64,000 nucleotides of DNA from Oscillatoria sp. CS-180 (GTDB lineage: Bacteria; Cyanobacteriota; Cyanobacteriia; Phormidesmidales; Phormidesmidaceae), in assembly GCF_028330965.1 (NCBI RefSeq), contig NZ_JAQMUB010000037.1:124001-188000 (forward strand), written 5' to 3'. A program made the translations under genes and the position numbers. Each line of letters begins with the position of its first letter. The stretch's first letter is position 1. The notes beneath the pieces were generated by a model. That model had not been told where the DNA came from and did no database searches. It saw nothing but the letters and a program-made list of their open reading frames with translations. This document shows positions 55,648-64,000 of the stretch, in pieces.

Positions 55648-57009
55648 GTGACCTCACTAACCGAAAAACAGCCCCCACAAATACGGCCTCAGAAATCTCC
55701 TCAAGCTGAGATTCGAGCCGCTCAAGATCAGCGCTTGCAGTCCGATGTCGAGGCTGTCAAAGAGCGTCATCAGTGGATTTTAGAAAAGTGCGATCGCCAA
55801 CTCGACAACCAGCGCGTCATGGCCGTGGTTGCCGCAGGAAAAGGAGCCGAGCAGTATTTGCCCTACACCCTGCCTAACCTGATTAATCAAATCAGTGCCT
55901 CTGCGATGGGCCTTGACCTATTTATAGGCTTGAACAACGGCTTTGAGTGCCCTGTTTTGATAGATTGCCTGCAAAAAATTGAGACTATTCAAGTTATTCA
56001 TCTGTACCTAAAAGAGCGATTTTCGATTGATCAAGCTGCCCCTATTTATGATAATTCTAAACGGACTGGAAACGAATATCGCCTGAGTCAAACTGTCTTG
56101 CCAGAACGACATCATCGCGTTTTTGTTATCCATCAGCCCGCCAGCCTCTACGCTGCTGGCAAAATCCGAATGCTGAACGATATCTACCAGTCCTTAATTC
56201 TAAAAAGCATTGCTCAAGGCTGGAAACCACCTGCATACATCATCAGGATGGATGCGGAAACGATATTTCTCAGCCTAGACGAATATTTAAACGAAAAATC
56301 GCCTACCAATGGCGTTTTATCCTGTCTTGACCATTTGAAAAACAATCCTGACTTGGACTTTCATTCCGCGATCGAGCGCTTTGTACTCTATCAGACAAAA
56401 ATGATTGATGGACTGTCGGTAATGCTGCCTGCTCTTAAAGCTGACGTGCCTCCTCTTCAATGGTTTATCAGCTTGACTCACGGCAATTACAAGGGCTTTT
56501 ATTGGAACCCGGGAGGTGGCACCTTTGGTAAATCCGAAGTGCTCATCAGCCTCATATCTGTAATTGCTCAACGATATCCCGGAGCCAGAATTGAAGATAC
56601 TCACTCGTCAATCGTGGCCTACCATGCTGGCTTTAAACGCGGCATTTTCAAAGCAGCGGTCTTCACAAATCGTGTCCCCAATAGTGACGATATTGCCGCC
56701 GATAATCCAGCAATGAAAGCGTGGGAACAGCAGATGATGCGCTGGACTGCTGGGTCGCTTGCTCTGGAGGAGAACTATGGAAAACATAACGTGTGGTTGA
56801 TGACCGATTCGAGTTTTCCGTGGAACGTTTTGCTCTTTCCTTACAGCTTTTTCAAAAGCTATTTCACCTTAGAAGACAAAAATTTATGGCGTCTTGCAAC
56901 CCGACTTAAAGACCTCGTCATTGCTGCCCTTGCCTTTGACGACATTAAAGCTCAGGCGATCGCCAACAGGGATGTTCTACAGGGTGAACAGGCGAAAGCC
57001 TCTTGGTGA
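55648..57009 (+). CDS. GT-A-like glycosyltransferase
   Basis: A 453-residue protein with the layout of a family-2-like glycosyltransferase. VMAVVAAGKGAEQYLPYTLP starts the nucleotide-binding fold. IIRMDAETIF is the likely DxD-type metal and sugar-nucleotide site. NPGGGTFGKSEVLI and GARIEDTHSSIVAYHAGFKR look like acceptor and catalytic regions with the ED motif. The GTG at 55648 is preceded by GGAGG at six bases and is preferred; a longer frame would read through the direct repeat. It would attach a sugar to the polyketide or its precursor, which is inference from position. Confidence 0.78.
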   Translation: MTSLTEKQPPQIRPQKSPQAEIRAAQDQRLQSDVEAVKERHQWILEKCDRQLDNQRVMAVVAAGKGAEQYLPYTLPNLINQISASAMGLDLFIGLNNGFECPVLIDCLQKIETIQVIHLYLKERFSIDQAAPIYDNSKRTGNEYRLSQTVLPERHHRVFVIHQPASLYAAGKIRMLNDIYQSLILKSIAQGWKPPAYIIRMDAETIFLSLDEYLNEKSPTNGVLSCLDHLKNNPDLDFHSAIERFVLYQTKMIDGLSVMLPALKADVPPLQWFISLTHGNYKGFYWNPGGGTFGKSEVLISLISVIAQRYPGARIEDTHSSIVAYHAGFKRGIFKAAVFTNRVPNSDDIAADNPAMKAWEQQMMRWTAGSLALEENYGKHNVWLMTDSSFPWNVLLFPYSFFKSYFTLEDKNLWRLATRLKDLVIAALAFDDIKAQAIANRDVLQGEQAKASW

Positions 57010-57045
57010 GGCTGAGTACAGCTTAATGATTTTGGATGAACCACC

Positions 57046-58032
57046 ATGGAACTCAACGGAAAAACACTCTTAATTACAGGAATTGGCGGTTTTATCGGCC
57101 TGAGAACCGCTGAACTGGCTCTAGCGCGAGGCATGACGGTGAAAGGGCTACAGCGATCGCAGCCCAAAGCAGACCTCGCCCGTCAGCTAGGGGCCGATGT
57201 GATTGTCGGTTGTGTCACTGATCCAGACGCTGCGAAGGCTGCCTGTGAAGGCGCGGATATCGTGCTGCATACTGCCGCGATCGTCCGTGAAGGTGGCTCT
57301 TTGGAAGAATTCCACCAGGTCAACGTCGACGGTGCTGTCACGGTTGCCAAAGCGGCCCGTCAGGCTGGCGCAAAAACCTTTGTTCATCTTTCCAGCGTCA
57401 TGGTGTATGGCTTCGACTTTCCCGATGGCGTGACTGAGTCAGGACCTTTGAGAGGCGAAAACAACCCCTATTGCCAAACCAAAATCGACAGCGAGAAAGC
57501 CGTTTTAGCCCTTAATAATCCCCCTGACTATGGCGTTACCGTCATTAGACCCGGCGATGTTTATGGACCCGGCAGTACTTATTGGGTCGTCAAGCCTTTA
57601 GAACTAATGACAAAAGGGCTTTTTATCCTTGCAAATAACGGAAAAGGAGTTATGAACCATGTATACATAGACAACCTTATCGAAGGGATTTTCTTGGCTA
57701 TAGAAAATGAGGCTTACGGAGAGATATTTAATCTCACTGATGGTCAATCTACGACTTGGAAAGAGTATTTCACTCAGCTAGCAAAACTCAAAAACATTTC
57801 TCAACCTGTTGCGCTTCCAGGACCCCTATTAAAACTGCTGATTCGCCTACGTAGCTTTGCACAAACTGTTGTCGGCAAGTCTCCAGACGTCTTTCCTGAT
57901 TCAGTCGATTTCATCTCTCGTCCTCATACTTACTCCATTGAAAAAGCTAAAAAGCAGCTTGGCTATATCCCAAAAGTTAGCTTTCAAGAAGGCATGAGTA
58001 GAACCCAGGTTTGGCTCAATCAACTGCATTAA
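57046..58032 (+). CDS. NAD(P)-dependent epimerase/dehydratase (extended SDR)
   Basis: A 328-residue extended short-chain dehydrogenase. The dinucleotide motif is TGIGGFIG near residue 11. The active-site pattern is LSSVMVYG then YCQTK (Tyr-x3-Lys), and VIRPGDVYGPG follows. It groups by eye with 3-beta-HSD/nucleoside-sugar epimerase-like proteins. In this cluster it may tailor the sugar for the preceding glycosyltransferase or reduce a keto group on the lipid. The gap to the previous gene is 36 bases, so they are probably co-transcribed. Confidence 0.88.
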   Translation: MELNGKTLLITGIGGFIGLRTAELALARGMTVKGLQRSQPKADLARQLGADVIVGCVTDPDAAKAACEGADIVLHTAAIVREGGSLEEFHQVNVDGAVTVAKAARQAGAKTFVHLSSVMVYGFDFPDGVTESGPLRGENNPYCQTKIDSEKAVLALNNPPDYGVTVIRPGDVYGPGSTYWVVKPLELMTKGLFILANNGKGVMNHVYIDNLIEGIFLAIENEAYGEIFNLTDGQSTTWKEYFTQLAKLKNISQPVALPGPLLKLLIRLRSFAQTVVGKSPDVFPDSVDFISRPHTYSIEKAKKQLGYIPKVSFQEGMSRTQVWLNQLH

Positions 58033-58072
58033 TGTTCTCGATTTACTGTCCCCCTTATTCCACAAAAAGATC

Positions 58073-58885
58073 ATGCAATCTGAACAAACTCTCATCCAAT
58101 CTCAAGCCCTCAGTGGCGCCGATAACGCTGTGCTCTACACTCCCGAACAGCTGCAAGTCAGACAGGCCCTTGATCTGAGTTGGGGTATGGGTGAACGGCT
58201 GATGCCAGATCAAATTGGGACAGATTCGGCAGGGCAGAAAGTCCGTGACCAACACTTTCAGCGCTATAAAACCGCCTGTCGATTTGTGAAAAACAAAAAA
58301 GTGCTGGATATTGCCTGTGGTGAAGGATACGGTAGCCACATGCTTCACCTGGCTGGAGCTGCTTCGGTAAAAGGTGTCGATGTGTTTGAGGACGCAGTCC
58401 GCCACGCCCGCTCTAAATATCAAACAGACGGTCTGGAATTTGTTCACGCTAATGCAGAAACCTTCACCTGTCCTGAGCGCTTCGACGTCGTTATTTCCTT
58501 TGAAACCATCGAGCATCTGCTCTCACCCGAAAAGTTTCTCACTCGGCTTTCGAATTTATTGACGCCTCAGGGTGATTTGTTGCTTTCCGTTCCACTGGGT
58601 GAAACCCGTCACTTTGACCCTTATCATCTTCATGCTTTCAGCCAGCAGAATGTTTTTGATTTGCTGGACAAAACTGGTTTTTCTGTAGAGCTACATCGTG
58701 TCGATGAGTGCTTTCTCAGTCGCCGTGAACTCCTTGAAAGTGGTCAGCTGCATCCTGAAACCAGTCCATCTGCCCGTAATCTATTCTTCACTTGGCGGGG
58801 CTGGAGAACGGTAACTGATTTCCTTTTCAAAGGCGGTTTTGATATTCCTCAGTTAGTGGTTTTAGCTAACAAAAGGCCAGGATAA
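58073..58885 (+). CDS. Class I SAM-dependent methyltransferase
   Basis: A 270-residue methyltransferase. Motif I is VLDIACGEGYGSHML, followed by the acidic residue of KGVDVFEDAV, then FDVVISFETIEHL and LTPQGDLLLSVPLGE, as in UbiE/class I enzymes. It lies 40 bases after the SDR gene. It could methylate a sugar or hydroxyl of the cluster product. The natural acceptor cannot be told from sequence. Confidence 0.88.
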   Translation: MQSEQTLIQSQALSGADNAVLYTPEQLQVRQALDLSWGMGERLMPDQIGTDSAGQKVRDQHFQRYKTACRFVKNKKVLDIACGEGYGSHMLHLAGAASVKGVDVFEDAVRHARSKYQTDGLEFVHANAETFTCPERFDVVISFETIEHLLSPEKFLTRLSNLLTPQGDLLLSVPLGETRHFDPYHLHAFSQQNVFDLLDKTGFSVELHRVDECFLSRRELLESGQLHPETSPSARNLFFTWRGWRTVTDFLFKGGFDIPQLVVLANKRPG

Positions 58886-58982
58886 ATTCATTCCTATCCT
58901 TCTGCCTGACTGCTTTAGCCCATAACACCTCAAGGTGCTTCTAAGTTACGACAATACACGCGACTCTTCTTTCCTATAAAAA

Positions 58983-61955
58983 ATGAACCCCCAAAGCCCA
59001 TTTGCAAACGAAGTTCTTACACCTGGAAGCGAACCTATCTTTGGCGGCAATGAATTGCTTTCATTAGTCTTTGGTCGTCAAGGCAACGATACGCTCATTA
59101 GCTACGATTTCGACGAGCAGAATAACTATGATTTTGACATTGATGTTCTGTTCGGCGATTTAGAAATTGTTCCTAGTCTTATTATCGACTCTCTCTTTCA
59201 AACTCTAGCAGGTAATCCGCCTAGTGGAGGTAGCGATCGCTTCGTTCTTGGAGATTGGCAGCAGCCATATTATGTTGCCACTACACCGACAAATACCTTC
59301 ACGCTCGGATTCAATGATTTTGCGGTTCTCTATGATTTCAATCCTGCTGAAGATACGATTCAACTACACGGGAATCCAGACGATTATTTCTTAGTTGATA
59401 TTGGTGTTGGAGAAATTATTTTTTGGCAAACAGATTTCGGTATTCCCGATGCTATTGGATTTATTATTTCCTCACCTGAACTAGTCCTAACCCTTGAGGA
59501 CGATGTTTTTCTATTCGCCGGAAACACGCCGCCTCCTGTCTCAGAACTAACTCAAATCAAGCAGTTGGGAAGTGCTGGTATTGACCTTGGTATTACGATT
59601 ACCGTTGACTCTGAAGGCAGCTTTTATGTCGGTGGCGCAACGAACGGTTCTCTATTAGATGAAAATTTAGGTGCCTATGATGGCTGGCTCACAAAGTTCA
59701 ACAGCGCAGGCGAAGAACAGTGGAGCAAACAATTAGGAACAGATACCTTTGAAGCTGTTTTCAACACCATTACGGATAGTGACGGAAACCTTTATGTTAC
59801 CGGAACTACACGGGGTGACTTTGTTGAGCCAAAGCAAGCTGGAGGTTCAGATTTATGGATTCATAAATACGACAGTGATGGCAATCTTTTGTGGAGTCAG
59901 CAAACCGGATTCGATCTGCAATTTGACTCCTTCGATATTGATATTGATGCCGATAGCAATATCTACATTTCAGGTAACCGGGTCAAGAACAATCCCAATC
60001 CCGAAGAACTCGGGGGAGTTCCTGTTATCGATGATCCGTGGGTTCGCAAGTACGACAGCGACGGTAACTTGCTTTGGTTCTCAGAATTTGGCGTCCCTGA
60101 AACGTTCGATGAATCCTATGGGGTTGCGGTCGGTGACGATGGTCGCGTCTACGCCACTGGATGGACCCTAGGAGATTTAGAAGCCGAAAGCTCAGGATTT
60201 TACGACATTTGGGTAACGCACCTCGATAACCAAACAGGTGAGCAAATATGGATTGACCAATTTGGCAGCGAGGACTTTGAGTTTAGCTGGGACATTGAGG
60301 TTGATCAGACTGGAAACATTTACAGTACGGGCTGGACGCTGGGTCAACTGGGGGACCAAAGCTTTGGTTCCTATGATGTGTGGCTATCGAAGCATCTCCC
60401 TGATGGAACGCAGGCCTGGGTCAAACAGTTTGGCACCAGCGGCGACGATGGTTCTTTCCTTGCGGGAATGGATATTGACGCAAACGGTAATATCTTCATT
60501 TCTGGTTACACCGATGGTGATCTGGGTGGAGAAAATGCTGGCTCTTATGACTTCTGGGTTGCCAAATACAATGCCGATGGAGAGCAAACTTGGATTCGTC
60601 AGTGGGGCACTCCCTATCTTGACTATGCTACTGACTTAGTGGTTGACGACCTGGGGCATCTTTTCGTCACGGGTTTTACAGAAGGATCCTTAGGAGCCTT
60701 ATCGCAAGGGGCTTATGACGCTTGGATCGCCAAAGTTGACAGCACATCCGGGCAACTCCTGGAGTTTGCCGATGCCGCTGATTCTGGCGGTGATGGGAGT
60801 ATCCCTGACGGTGAGGTGGATGTTCCTACGGACAATCCTGATGATGGGACGAACAACGGTGGCGGCAATAGCCCGACGGATGGAATAGACCTGGAAGGAG
60901 ACGGCAACGATACCGATGCTGAGGGAGAAGGACCCGGCACCATCGTCAGTAACGACGGTTTTCCACCTGCTGTTTCAGATGGCCAAAACGTTCGGTTTTT
61001 GTTGCAAAACCACGACGCGCCAGCAATCCACGACATGGGTTTCTTTCGAGTTGAGGATGCAGACGGACGGGTTGCAGGACTCTTGCCGGGAGAGGACGGC
61101 TATTCAGAAGCGGCCCTGGCTCAAGCCAAAACGCTATTCTCAATTCTACCTGCGGCTTCTGTGCTTCCGGGTGGAGACGAAATCAGCCGTACTCTAGCGC
61201 TGGATACAGACGATCGCTATCGCTTCTATTTGATTCACCAATATTCCTCCGATGAAGTCAAAGGCGGTCGGGCTTCGTTTGATATCGCTCAGTTTTCGAC
61301 GATCAAATCAGTCTCTTTTTCTAGCGAAACGCCTCAAAACCATGTCCTGACCTGGGAAACTAGCGACACCCAGCTAGAATCAGTTTTTCCCAGCGTTGAG
61401 CTACAGGTGGCTGAGACAGACCGTGCGATCGCGATCGGTGCAGATCTTCAGGCTGACCAAGAAGGCGAACTGCTGGATTTACGAGCGTTTGTCGGTCAGA
61501 CTTTGAATGCAGAATTCACGCTGAGTCGCGAAGCTCGCTACGACAATCTCATCGGCTTTTATCGGGTGGATGAAAACGGCGGCGTAGACACTGACGGTGA
61601 TGGCTTTTCCGACATTTTACCTGGCGAGGATGGTTACATCGCTGCTGCTCTGCAACAAAGACTCGGCTTTGAGTTGACTGTGGACAACCGCTCTACCGCT
61701 AGCACTGAGCAGGCGCTGGCCGGCGGCTATCTGTATGCTCCTTTCATCGTTGTCGATGGTTCGACTCAAGCGCTACTCGACGACAATACGTTGAACGATC
61801 CCAAGATCTACTTCCCGTTTATGGCTGCTAACTCAGACCAGACCGATCACGTCCGCCTGTTATCGGACAATGTCTTTGGGTTTGAGGACATGGCTGGCGG
61901 CGGCGACTATGACTTCAACGACATGATTCTTGAAGTAGACTTAGCGATCGCGTGA
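58983..61955 (+). CDS. Putative secreted beta-propeller protein with SBBP repeats and DUF4114 C-terminus
   Basis: A 990-residue acidic protein. The N-terminal 190 residues resemble the head of cyanobacterial RTX-type proteins (FGRQGNDTLISYDFD). Residues of about 190-600 hold repeats of the SBBP kind: IKQLGSAGIDLG, VDSEGSFYVGGATNG, AYDGWLTKFNSAGEEQWSKQ and five or more similar cycles, likely a beta-propeller. After a Gly/Asp-rich linker (about 605-660), two related blocks (GFFRVEDADGRVAGLLPGED and GFYRVDENGGVDTDGDG) lead to a DUF4114 end, FEDMAGGGDYDFNDMILEVD. Secretion by a type I system is inferred. It may not belong to the biosynthetic operon. Confidence 0.82.
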   Translation: MNPQSPFANEVLTPGSEPIFGGNELLSLVFGRQGNDTLISYDFDEQNNYDFDIDVLFGDLEIVPSLIIDSLFQTLAGNPPSGGSDRFVLGDWQQPYYVATTPTNTFTLGFNDFAVLYDFNPAEDTIQLHGNPDDYFLVDIGVGEIIFWQTDFGIPDAIGFIISSPELVLTLEDDVFLFAGNTPPPVSELTQIKQLGSAGIDLGITITVDSEGSFYVGGATNGSLLDENLGAYDGWLTKFNSAGEEQWSKQLGTDTFEAVFNTITDSDGNLYVTGTTRGDFVEPKQAGGSDLWIHKYDSDGNLLWSQQTGFDLQFDSFDIDIDADSNIYISGNRVKNNPNPEELGGVPVIDDPWVRKYDSDGNLLWFSEFGVPETFDESYGVAVGDDGRVYATGWTLGDLEAESSGFYDIWVTHLDNQTGEQIWIDQFGSEDFEFSWDIEVDQTGNIYSTGWTLGQLGDQSFGSYDVWLSKHLPDGTQAWVKQFGTSGDDGSFLAGMDIDANGNIFISGYTDGDLGGENAGSYDFWVAKYNADGEQTWIRQWGTPYLDYATDLVVDDLGHLFVTGFTEGSLGALSQGAYDAWIAKVDSTSGQLLEFADAADSGGDGSIPDGEVDVPTDNPDDGTNNGGGNSPTDGIDLEGDGNDTDAEGEGPGTIVSNDGFPPAVSDGQNVRFLLQNHDAPAIHDMGFFRVEDADGRVAGLLPGEDGYSEAALAQAKTLFSILPAASVLPGGDEISRTLALDTDDRYRFYLIHQYSSDEVKGGRASFDIAQFSTIKSVSFSSETPQNHVLTWETSDTQLESVFPSVELQVAETDRAIAIGADLQADQEGELLDLRAFVGQTLNAEFTLSREARYDNLIGFYRVDENGGVDTDGDGFSDILPGEDGYIAAALQQRLGFELTVDNRSTASTEQALAGGYLYAPFIVVDGSTQALLDDNTLNDPKIYFPFMAANSDQTDHVRLLSDNVFGFEDMAGGGDYDFNDMILEVDLAIA

Positions 61956-62094
61956 TCCCCATATCACCAGTGCTGTAACTCTGTATCTACCCTGATCCAT
62001 AGGAGCCTGTAGCCAATCCTCATAAATTCCTCAAACTGTTGATCTACAGATGAGTGGAATTAGAAGTCTAAATCGCTTGTTGAGACTAATTTTT

Positions 62095-64000
62095 ATGACT
62101 CAAGCAATCCACTCTTCTCCAGTCAAAGTTACAGGAAACGCTGATTTTATCCGTTGGTTCGACAAAATTGGTATTGATGACGTTCCCCATGTCGGCGGCA
62201 AGAATGCCTCCTTGGGAGAAATGATTCAGCGACTGACTGCAAAAGGTGTACAGGTTCCTACGGGTTTTGCTACAACAGCCTATGCCTACCGCTACTTTAT
62301 TCGGCAGGCCAATTTGGAAGAGCCGCTGAAGGAACTCTTCGCTAATCTTGATGTGGAAGATGTTGATGCGCTTCGTCACTGTGGACGGCAGGCTCGCATC
62401 TTAATTTTAGAAACGCCGTTTCCCCATGACCTATCGGGGGCGATCGCCCAGGCCTATCGTCAACTCTGTGAGCAAAGCAGGCACCCAAATATAGACGTTG
62501 CGGTGCGCTCCAGCGCGACTGCCGAAGACCTGCCCGATGCTAGCTTTGCGGGACAACAAGAGACCTACCTCAATGTTCATGGCATTAAAGGTGTCTTGGA
62601 ATCCTGCCATAAATGCTTTGCCTCGCTGTTCACTGATCGCGCTATTTCTTATCGCACCCTCAAAGGCTTTGACCACTTCACTATCGCCCTGTCAGTCGGG
62701 GTCCAACGAATGGTGCGCTCCGATCTCGCCACCTCCGGCGTGATGTTCTCAATTGATACGGAAACAGGCTTCAAGAATGCAGCCCTGATTACCGCCGCCT
62801 ATGGCTTAGGAGAAAACGTAGTGCAGGGGTCAGTCACTCCTGACGAATACCTCGTCTTCAAGCCAACGCTGCAACAGGGATACCGTCCCATTTTGAAGAA
62901 GCGATTAGGCAGCAAAGAACTCAAAATGATCTATGACGTGGGCGGTAGTAAGCTGACCAAAAACGTCCCTGTTTCTGAGACGGATCGTCAGCGCTATGCT
63001 CTCAGCGATGATGAAATTCTGACGCTGGCTCGTTGGGCCTGCATCATTGAAGACCACTACTCTCAAGTGCGAGGCCTGCACAGCCCCATGGATATTGAGT
63101 GGGCTAAGGATGGTCTGACGCGGGAATTATTCATCGTTCAAGCTCGACCTGAGACCGTGCAATCTCAGAAATCAGAATCGGTGTTACAGACCTATCATCT
63201 TCAGACTGACGTGAAGGCGCTGACGCCTTTGCTGGAGGGACAGGCCGTGGGGGAAATGATCGGTCAGGGGCAAGCTAAGGTGATTCGCTCAGTCCAAAAC
63301 ATTGCTGAGTTTCAGCCCGGCGAAGTCCTGATTACTCAGCGCACTGACCCTGACTGGGAACCCATTATGAAGCGAGCCAGCGCAATTGTGACCGATCAGG
63401 GTGGCCGGACCTGCCATGCTGCAATCATCGCTAGGGAAATGGGCATCCCTGCCATTGTGGGCTGTGGCGACGCCACCGATGTGGTGCAGACCGGATCGCC
63501 AGTGACGGTGTCCTGTGCAGAAGGCGAGGTCGGTAAAGTCTATGAGGGCTTGCTGCCCTTTGAGGTCGAAAAGACTGCGATCGATCAGGTGCCGAGTACG
63601 CGCACTCAGATTTTGATGAATGTTGGCAATCCAGAGGAAGCCTTTCGCCTAGCGGCAATTCCCTGTGACGGTGTGGGACTGGCACGGATGGAATTTATCA
63701 TTGCCAACCACATTAAAGCGCATCCCTTAGCGCTCCTTCAGTTTGACCAAATTAAGGACTTTGAGGCTAAACAAGAAATTGCCGCTCTGACAGCACGCTA
63801 TCCTCACAAGCCAGATTACTTTGTGGAACGGCTAGCCCACGGTATTGGCACGATCGCTGCTGCTTTTTATCCCAAACCTGTTGTCATTCGCCTGTCGGAT
63901 TTCAAGAGTAATGAGTACGCTAATCTGCTGGGCGGCGTGGACTTCGAACCCGTTGAGGAAAATCCAATGATCGGCTGGCGGGGGGCTTCTCGCTACACTG
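62095..64000 (+). CDS. ppsA: Phosphoenolpyruvate synthase (partial, 3' end outside window)
   Basis: Converts pyruvate and ATP to phosphoenolpyruvate, AMP and phosphate, a gluconeogenic step. The first 635 codons are present. The ATP-grasp N-terminal domain shows GGKNASLGEM, VAVRSSATAEDLPDASFAGQ and AYGLGENVVQGSVTPDEY. The swivelling domain carries the catalytic His in GGRTCHAAIIAREMGIPAIVG. The PEP/pyruvate-binding barrel has begun, ending at ENPMIGWRGASRYT. The ATG at 62095 gives a normal N-terminus. The frame is open to the window edge. Confidence 0.95.
   Translation, partial: MTQAIHSSPVKVTGNADFIRWFDKIGIDDVPHVGGKNASLGEMIQRLTAKGVQVPTGFATTAYAYRYFIRQANLEEPLKELFANLDVEDVDALRHCGRQARILILETPFPHDLSGAIAQAYRQLCEQSRHPNIDVAVRSSATAEDLPDASFAGQQETYLNVHGIKGVLESCHKCFASLFTDRAISYRTLKGFDHFTIALSVGVQRMVRSDLATSGVMFSIDTETGFKNAALITAAYGLGENVVQGSVTPDEYLVFKPTLQQGYRPILKKRLGSKELKMIYDVGGSKLTKNVPVSETDRQRYALSDDEILTLARWACIIEDHYSQVRGLHSPMDIEWAKDGLTRELFIVQARPETVQSQKSESVLQTYHLQTDVKALTPLLEGQAVGEMIGQGQAKVIRSVQNIAEFQPGEVLITQRTDPDWEPIMKRASAIVTDQGGRTCHAAIIAREMGIPAIVGCGDATDVVQTGSPVTVSCAEGEVGKVYEGLLPFEVEKTAIDQVPSTRTQILMNVGNPEEAFRLAAIPCDGVGLARMEFIIANHIKAHPLALLQFDQIKDFEAKQEIAALTARYPHKPDYFVERLAHGIGTIAAAFYPKPVVIRLSDFKSNEYANLLGGVDFEPVEENPMIGWRGASRYT

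Noticed and set aside
32314-55670. Shared MTSLTEK start in the dimetal enzyme and the glycosyltransferase
   Set aside because: Only seven residues match and the proteins differ completely afterwards. Treated as coincidence.
25079-58885. Heterocyst glycolipid (hgl) cluster identity
   Set aside because: DevBCA and reducing PKS modules invite this reading, but the FAAL-ACP-CylC-like loading set and TubC-docked protein do not fit hgl genes as I know them, and no HglB-like thioester reductase or HetM/HetN/HetI is present.

Overview
The window comes from a cyanobacterium. The HIP1 octamer GCGATCGC and its core are scattered through nearly every gene. There is a Tab2-type photosystem translation factor, a DevBCA exporter set, several Uma2 (DUF820) genes, a GUN4-domain protein and a long RTX-repeat protein, which together are typical of filamentous or large-genome cyanobacteria. 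The genus cannot be decided from the sequence alone. No rRNA, tRNA or CRISPR array was recognised.

Positions 1-17,400 are a mixed housekeeping and accessory stretch. It holds a type IIA topoisomerase A subunit, a stand-alone receiver protein, a creatininase-family hydrolase, a Tab2 homologue, Uma2 genes and fragments, and a caspase-like peptidase fused to a GUN4 domain with a small companion gene. It also holds a two-gene nucleotidyltransferase module, a trypsin-fold/LuxR pair in which both proteins have lost key residues, a VapC toxin-antitoxin pair, endonuclease III and a PemK/MazF-type pair. Gaps between these genes hold dispersed palindromes, a degenerate tandem repeat, a duplicated piece of vapC and truncated Uma2 genes, so this part looks like a turnover zone.

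Positions 17,383-23,520 encode, on the minus strand, a 2045-residue RTX (calcium-binding nonapeptide) protein that ends at a strong hairpin terminator. About 1.56 kb without a recognised gene then separates it from the divergent biosynthetic locus.

Positions 25,079-58,885, all on the plus strand, form a biosynthetic gene cluster. A fatty acyl-AMP ligase (FAAL), a free acyl carrier protein and an AurF/CylC-like dimetal oxygenase or halogenase form a loading and modification set like cylA-cylB-cylC of cylindrocyclophane biosynthesis. Four type I polyketide synthases follow: KS-AT-DH-ER-KR-ACP, KS-AT-KR-ACP, KS-AT-KR-ACP and a terminal KS-AT-ACP. The terminal one has lost the first catalytic histidine of its KS and the serine of its AT. 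Next come a large protein with a TubC-type docking domain and no recognised catalytic family, a GT-A-like glycosyltransferase, an extended SDR and a SAM methyltransferase. A DevB-DevC-DevA exporter and two small genes (one with a helix-turn-helix, one unidentified) sit between the FAAL and the ACP. I infer a fatty-acid-primed, partly reduced, hydroxylated polyketide lipid that may be chlorinated or oxidised, glycosylated and methylated, and exported by DevBCA with a TolC-like partner. No thioesterase or reductive release domain is seen, so product release is open.

Positions 58,983-64,000 hold a putative secreted beta-propeller/DUF4114 protein and the first 635 codons of phosphoenolpyruvate synthase, which runs off the window.
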